Below are positions 59,904 to 64,000 of a DNA stretch of 64,000 nt, piece after piece. The position numbers were made by a program, and so were the translations under genes. Location of the stretch: NCBI GenBank assembly GCA_963853835.1, contig OY970834.1, positions 35,557,257-35,621,256 on the forward strand, written 5' to 3'. This stretch comes from Calendula officinalis (Eukaryota; Streptophyta; Magnoliopsida; Asterales; Asteraceae). Every line of letters begins with the position of its first letter. The first letter of the stretch is position 1. The notes under the pieces were generated by a model that saw only the letters and a program-made list of their open reading frames with translations, searched no databases and was not told where the DNA came from.

Positions 59904-62900
59904 ATGAAAGATCCTGAAACATCATTAATGGGTATCAAAATCAAGTTTTCACCCCTTGTGAATTTACTAACAGATGATGATGATAGCAACAGAATCTTGC
60001 GTGGTTCGATGTACACTGGTTTCCTGCTTATTTTAGTCATCAGTTGGTTTGATAGAAAATTCAGAAGCAGGAATAATTTGTATCAAGAATTCAAAACCAA
60101 AGGTATTTATAGTCTTTTAACATTCTCCTGGATTCATCCTTTGATTGCTAAAGGAAATAAGAAGCCATTAAACCTTGAAGATGTTCTAGATCTTGAAAAT
60201 GTTGATAGTGCAAAACGAGCTTTTTCGGCTTTAAGAGACAAATTAAAGTCAAATGAGAGAGAAAATGGTCAAATAACTACTTTTAGTCTCACAAAGGCTG
60301 TGGCTTGGACAACATGGAAAGACATAATAGTTACAGCAATCCTTGCTCTTTTGCACACATTGGCTTCATATGTTGGGCCTTTTCTTATCGATTCATAGTC
60401 TTTCCAATGGTGAGATTATCAATCTAATGGCTGTTGATGCTGAAAGAATCGGTGATTTTAGCCGAAACATGCATACCCCATGGTTAGTGATTGTACAAGT
60501 TGGTTTAGCACTAACAATTTTGTATAAAAATCTCGGGTTTTCTTCAGTTGCTGCTTTTTTTGCTACCATAATTGCGGTTTTGGCCAATATACCGTTAGCT
60601 CGTTTCCAGAGAAAGTTTCAAGAAAAGTTAATGAAATATAAAGATAAAAGGATGAAAAAAACTTCTGAAATCTTGAAAAATATGAAGATTCTCAAACTTC
60701 ATGGATGGGAGATGAAGTTTTTGTCTAGAGTTTATGATATTAGGAATGATGAGTCACACTGGTTGTACAAACATGTTTTTATTATGGCAATGACAACTTT
60801 CACATTCTGGGTGGCCCCCACATTTGTGGCTATAACCACTTTTAGTACATGTGTTCTTGCTGATATCCCGGTTGACTCGGGAAAGATATTGTCTGCAATT
60901 GCAACGTTCAAGAATCTGCATTTAATCTTCCTGGAACAGTATCGATGGTGACACAAACTAAAGTTTCACTTGATCGTATTGCATTATTTCTTAATCTTGA
61001 TGAATTAGATCCAAATCTGGTAAATTTGGTCCATAAAGATAGTTCTGACTTTGCAATTGAAGTTATTAATGGGAATTTCTCATGGGATTTGACTTTTTTT
61101 AATCCGACATTAATTGATATAAATTTAACAGTTGTTCATGGAATGAGGGTTGCTGTATGTGGTGCTGTTGGTGCGGGAAAATCGAGCTTATTGTCTTGTA
61201 TTTTGGGAGAAATACCTAAATTATCAGGAAAAGTCAAACTTTATGGTACAAAAGCTTACGTTGGTCAAACACCATGGATACAGAGTGGAAAGATAGAAGA
61301 GAATATTCTGTTTGGTAAGGAGATGGAGAGAGAAAGGTATGAGAATGTTCTAGAAGCATGTGATTTGAAGAAAGATCTAGAAGTTTTATCGTTTGGTGAT
61401 CAAACAGTTATAGGCGAGAGAGGAATCAATTTGAGTGGTGGGCAAAAACAGAGGATACAAATAGCCCGTGCTCTGTATCAAGATGCTGATATTTATCTAT
61501 TTGATGACCCGTTTAGTGCTGTTGATGCTATTACAGGAAGCCATATTTTCAAGGTATTTACATATTTGTGTACAATTTTTGTCATTTTTAGTTGAGTTAA
61601 TTTCATTAATGGTCCTTTAACTGACCTCATTTTGCAACTTTGGTCCTTTTGTTTTCAAAGTTCCAAGCGAAATACTTTATGTACTATTTTATTGCATGGA
61701 CAGTCCTTTTAAACGGCTTCCGTGCATTAAAATGGTTATTAAGTAACCACATGTGCCATTTAAAAGAACTCTCCATGCAATAAATAATGGTTCATAAAGT
61801 ACTGAGTTTGGAATTTTGTAAAAGAAAGGACCAAAGTTGCAATATGTGTTCAATTAAAGGACCATTTATGAAATTAACACTTTAATTTTCACCATTTTTG
61901 GTAACTTCTTATCAGGAGTGCATGCTGAAATTTCTGGAATCGAAAACAGTGATTTATGTCACACATCAAGTGGAATTTTTACCTGATGCAGATCTCATTC
62001 TGGCAAGCTTTAAAATTATTATTATTATTATTTATTATCACATTTTATAAATATCTGACTAAAATGGCCTTCAAACCAGGTCTTGAAGGATGGAAGAATT
62101 ACTCAAGCTGGAAAATATGAAAATATTCTCAACTCAGGAAGCGATTTTATACAACTTGTTCGTGCACACAAACAAGCTTTATTAGATATAGGTTCTGTAA
62201 GCAATAATTTAGCATCTGACACAGTGGACATGAATGAGAAAGTTTTATTTATTTATTTACTTTTTTTGGATTTTGTAATGAAAGTTTTATTAAAAAATCT
62301 TTTTGCAGGTATCTACAGACCAAAATACAGTGGATGTAAAGATAGCAGATACATTAATCCTATTTGCAGCTTTGGTAATACAAATTTTAGGAGTTATTAT
62401 AGTTATGTCACTTGGTGCTTGGCCCGTGTTCCTTTTTTCCATTCCGGTGATTGTATTATGCATTTATTTACAGGTAACCATTTTGTTATTATTTTTATAT
62501 ATTTATGATAATAATATTATTATATTTTTAAATCCTGTTTTACCTGAACTTTTAGCAATATTACATACCTTCAGCACGAGAACTGGCACGATTAGTTGGA
62601 GTATGCAAAGCACCTGTCATACAGCTTTTTTCTGAAACAATATCCGGATCAACAACAATTAGGAGTTTTAATCAGAAAAATAGATTTGAAAATTTATGTT
62701 TTAAATTTATCAACAATTATTCAAGACCAAATTTACATGCGGCTGGTGCGTTTGATTGGTTAGGTTTGCGTTTGGATATGTTGTTCTTGTTTATTTTTGC
62801 ATTCACTTTGATTTTTCTAGTCCTCATTCCTGAAGGAGCTATTGATCCAAGTAAGCAGCTTTTATAATACAATTTTAATTACAATTTAATTAAAAATATA

Positions 62901-63950
62901 AATGAACCCTAGGTACCGCGGGATTAGCAGTAACATATGGATTATATTTGAATAAATTACAAGGTTGGGTAATACAAAAACCCTGTAACGTGGAAATAAG
63001 ATTTATATCGGTTGAAAGAATATTCCAATATTGTTCAATCCCTAGTGAGCCTCCTCTTGTTATTGACTCAAATAAAGCTGATAATTTCTGGCCATCGGAT
63101 GGAAATATTGATATTTACGATCTTCAGGTAATAAAGTTATTTATTTATTATTTTTATTTTCTTGAATTAAATTAAATTTTGTGAATAGGTTCGATATGGG
63201 CCCCACATGCCACTTGTATTGCAAGGTCTTACATGCAGTTTTCATGGAGGTAAAAAAACTGGAATTGTGGGGAGAACGGGAAGTGGTAAATCTACTCTTA
63301 TTCAGACACTTTTTCGTATTGTTGAACCGATTAGTGGGAAAAATTTGATAGATGGAATTGATATATTATCAATTGGGCTCCATGATTTAAGATCTAGATT
63401 AAGCATAATTCCTCAAGATCCAACCATGTTTAATGGAACTGTAAGAAGCAACATGGACCCACTTGAAGAATATACAGATGATCAAATTTGGGAGGTACAC
63501 TGACCTCATTATTATAAGAATTTTTATTATGTTGGAATGTAATTTTGTATATTTCTTCATATTCAGGCTCTTGACAAATGTCAGATTGGAGATGAGGTTA
63601 GAAAGAAAGAAGGCCAGCTTGATTCAACAGGTTCTTGATTCAGTAATTTTTCTGCGATTTGCAAAAAAAATATAAACTTTTTACAACCAATGTTTGTTAA
63701 ATTATTATAGTTACTGAAAATGGAGAGAATTGGAGTATGGGTCAACGGCAGTTGGTCTGTTTGGGGCGTGTGCTACTGAAGGAAAACAAGATTCTGGTTC
63801 TTGATGAGGCCACTGCATCAGTGGATACTGCAACTGATAACATGATTCAGAGAACACTTAGAAAACACTTTTCTGACTCTACTGTCATAACAATAGCACA
63901 CAGGATCACCTCTGTGGTCAATGGTGACAGGGTTTTGGTTTTAAATAATG
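59904..63950 (+). pseudogene. Tandem ABCC transporter paralogue, decayed
   Basis: A close copy of the gene at 44146-49393. It starts MKDPETSLMGIKIKF, with only one membrane helix left of TMD0. The frame then stops at 60396-60398, where about 60 residues of TMD1 are missing (GPFLID jumps to SNGEIINLMAVDAERIG). A second break near 60910 lacks about 10 nt (between TF and ESAFNLPG). NBD1 is well kept (GAVGAGKSS, LSGGQKQ, IYLFDD) to 61553. Further exons are 61916-62002, from 62080, 62309-62473, 62556-62850, 62913-63127, 63189-63494, 63567-63630 and 63711-63950. Most of the first half of TMD2 (through ILNR) is deleted. The NBD2 motifs are intact. The last exon is beyond 64000. Confidence 0.9.
61596..61878. 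mobile_element. MITE in an intron of the ABCC pseudogene
   Basis: The ends GTTAATTTCATTAATGGTCC and (complemented right end) GTTAATTTCATAAATGGTCC are inverted, and the inverted similarity continues through AACTTTGGTCCTTT. It lies between the NBD1 exon and the next exon, and the intact gene has no such insert there. No clear target duplication was found. Confidence 0.75.
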
Positions 63951-64000
63951 GTTTGTGTGAGCTCTGATTTAGTCATTTTGACCTGATAATTAAGCATAAA

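Overview
The window is plant nuclear DNA: AT-rich, with intron-bearing genes that have GT-AG splice sites and 5' leader introns, and with plant-type transposable elements (Ty1/copia, LINE, Helitrons, Stowaway and MULE-like elements, tRNA-type SINEs). The proteins are plant orthologues (TORNADO1, plant RhoGDI, plant fimbrin, plastid FAD synthetase, clade-C ABC transporters). A eudicot is clear. An asterid such as a member of the Asteraceae is only a guess from style.

Left part (1-23.5 kb), gene-rich. A fimbrin gene (minus strand) leaves through the left edge. Then come a five-exon RhoGDI gene (4337-6323, minus), a plastid-type FAD synthetase locus with two reading-frame lesions (9056-10755, minus, probable pseudogene), a 70-residue single-pass membrane protein (13908-14120, plus), ribosomal protein eS8 (15471-16995, minus) and an intact three-exon TORNADO1 gene encoding a 1376-residue LRR-Roc-COR protein (18935-23457, minus). 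These genes are functionally unrelated, as is normal for a plant chromosome.

Middle (23.5-44 kb), repeat-rich. A young Ty1/copia element (25719-30338, minus) has 158-bp LTRs, the target duplication CTTTC, unusual TA...TA LTR ends and a single in-frame stop in its polyprotein. Next come a three-exon CxxC metal-binding (HMA) gene (32425-33213), two SINEs with 16- and 18-bp target duplications, a degraded Helitron helicase, and a 3.4-kb Helitron (34729-38161) that has captured several exons and introns of a vacuolar sorting receptor gene. A 1764-bp solo LTR (38485-40248) with the duplication CGCAC and a Stowaway MITE follow.

Right part (44-64 kb). An intact nine-exon ABCC transporter (44146-49393, 1462 residues) is followed by a decayed tandem paralogue (59904 to the window end). 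Between them is a nested stack. A MULE-like element (49867-57580) with a perfect 9-bp target duplication was invaded by an L1-type LINE (50308-55761, 17-bp duplication). It was also invaded by a second MULE-like element (56121-57477) that carries a 173-bp tandem array packed with the palindrome CACATGTG between two GC-rich direct repeats. A second Helitron (58242-59779) holding a helicase fragment and a Stowaway MITE lies just before the paralogue.

The strongest candidates for something new are the receptor-capturing Helitron, the CACATGTG array and the nested MULE/LINE/MULE structure. Intron/exon models were read by eye from splice sites and conserved family sequence, without alignments.
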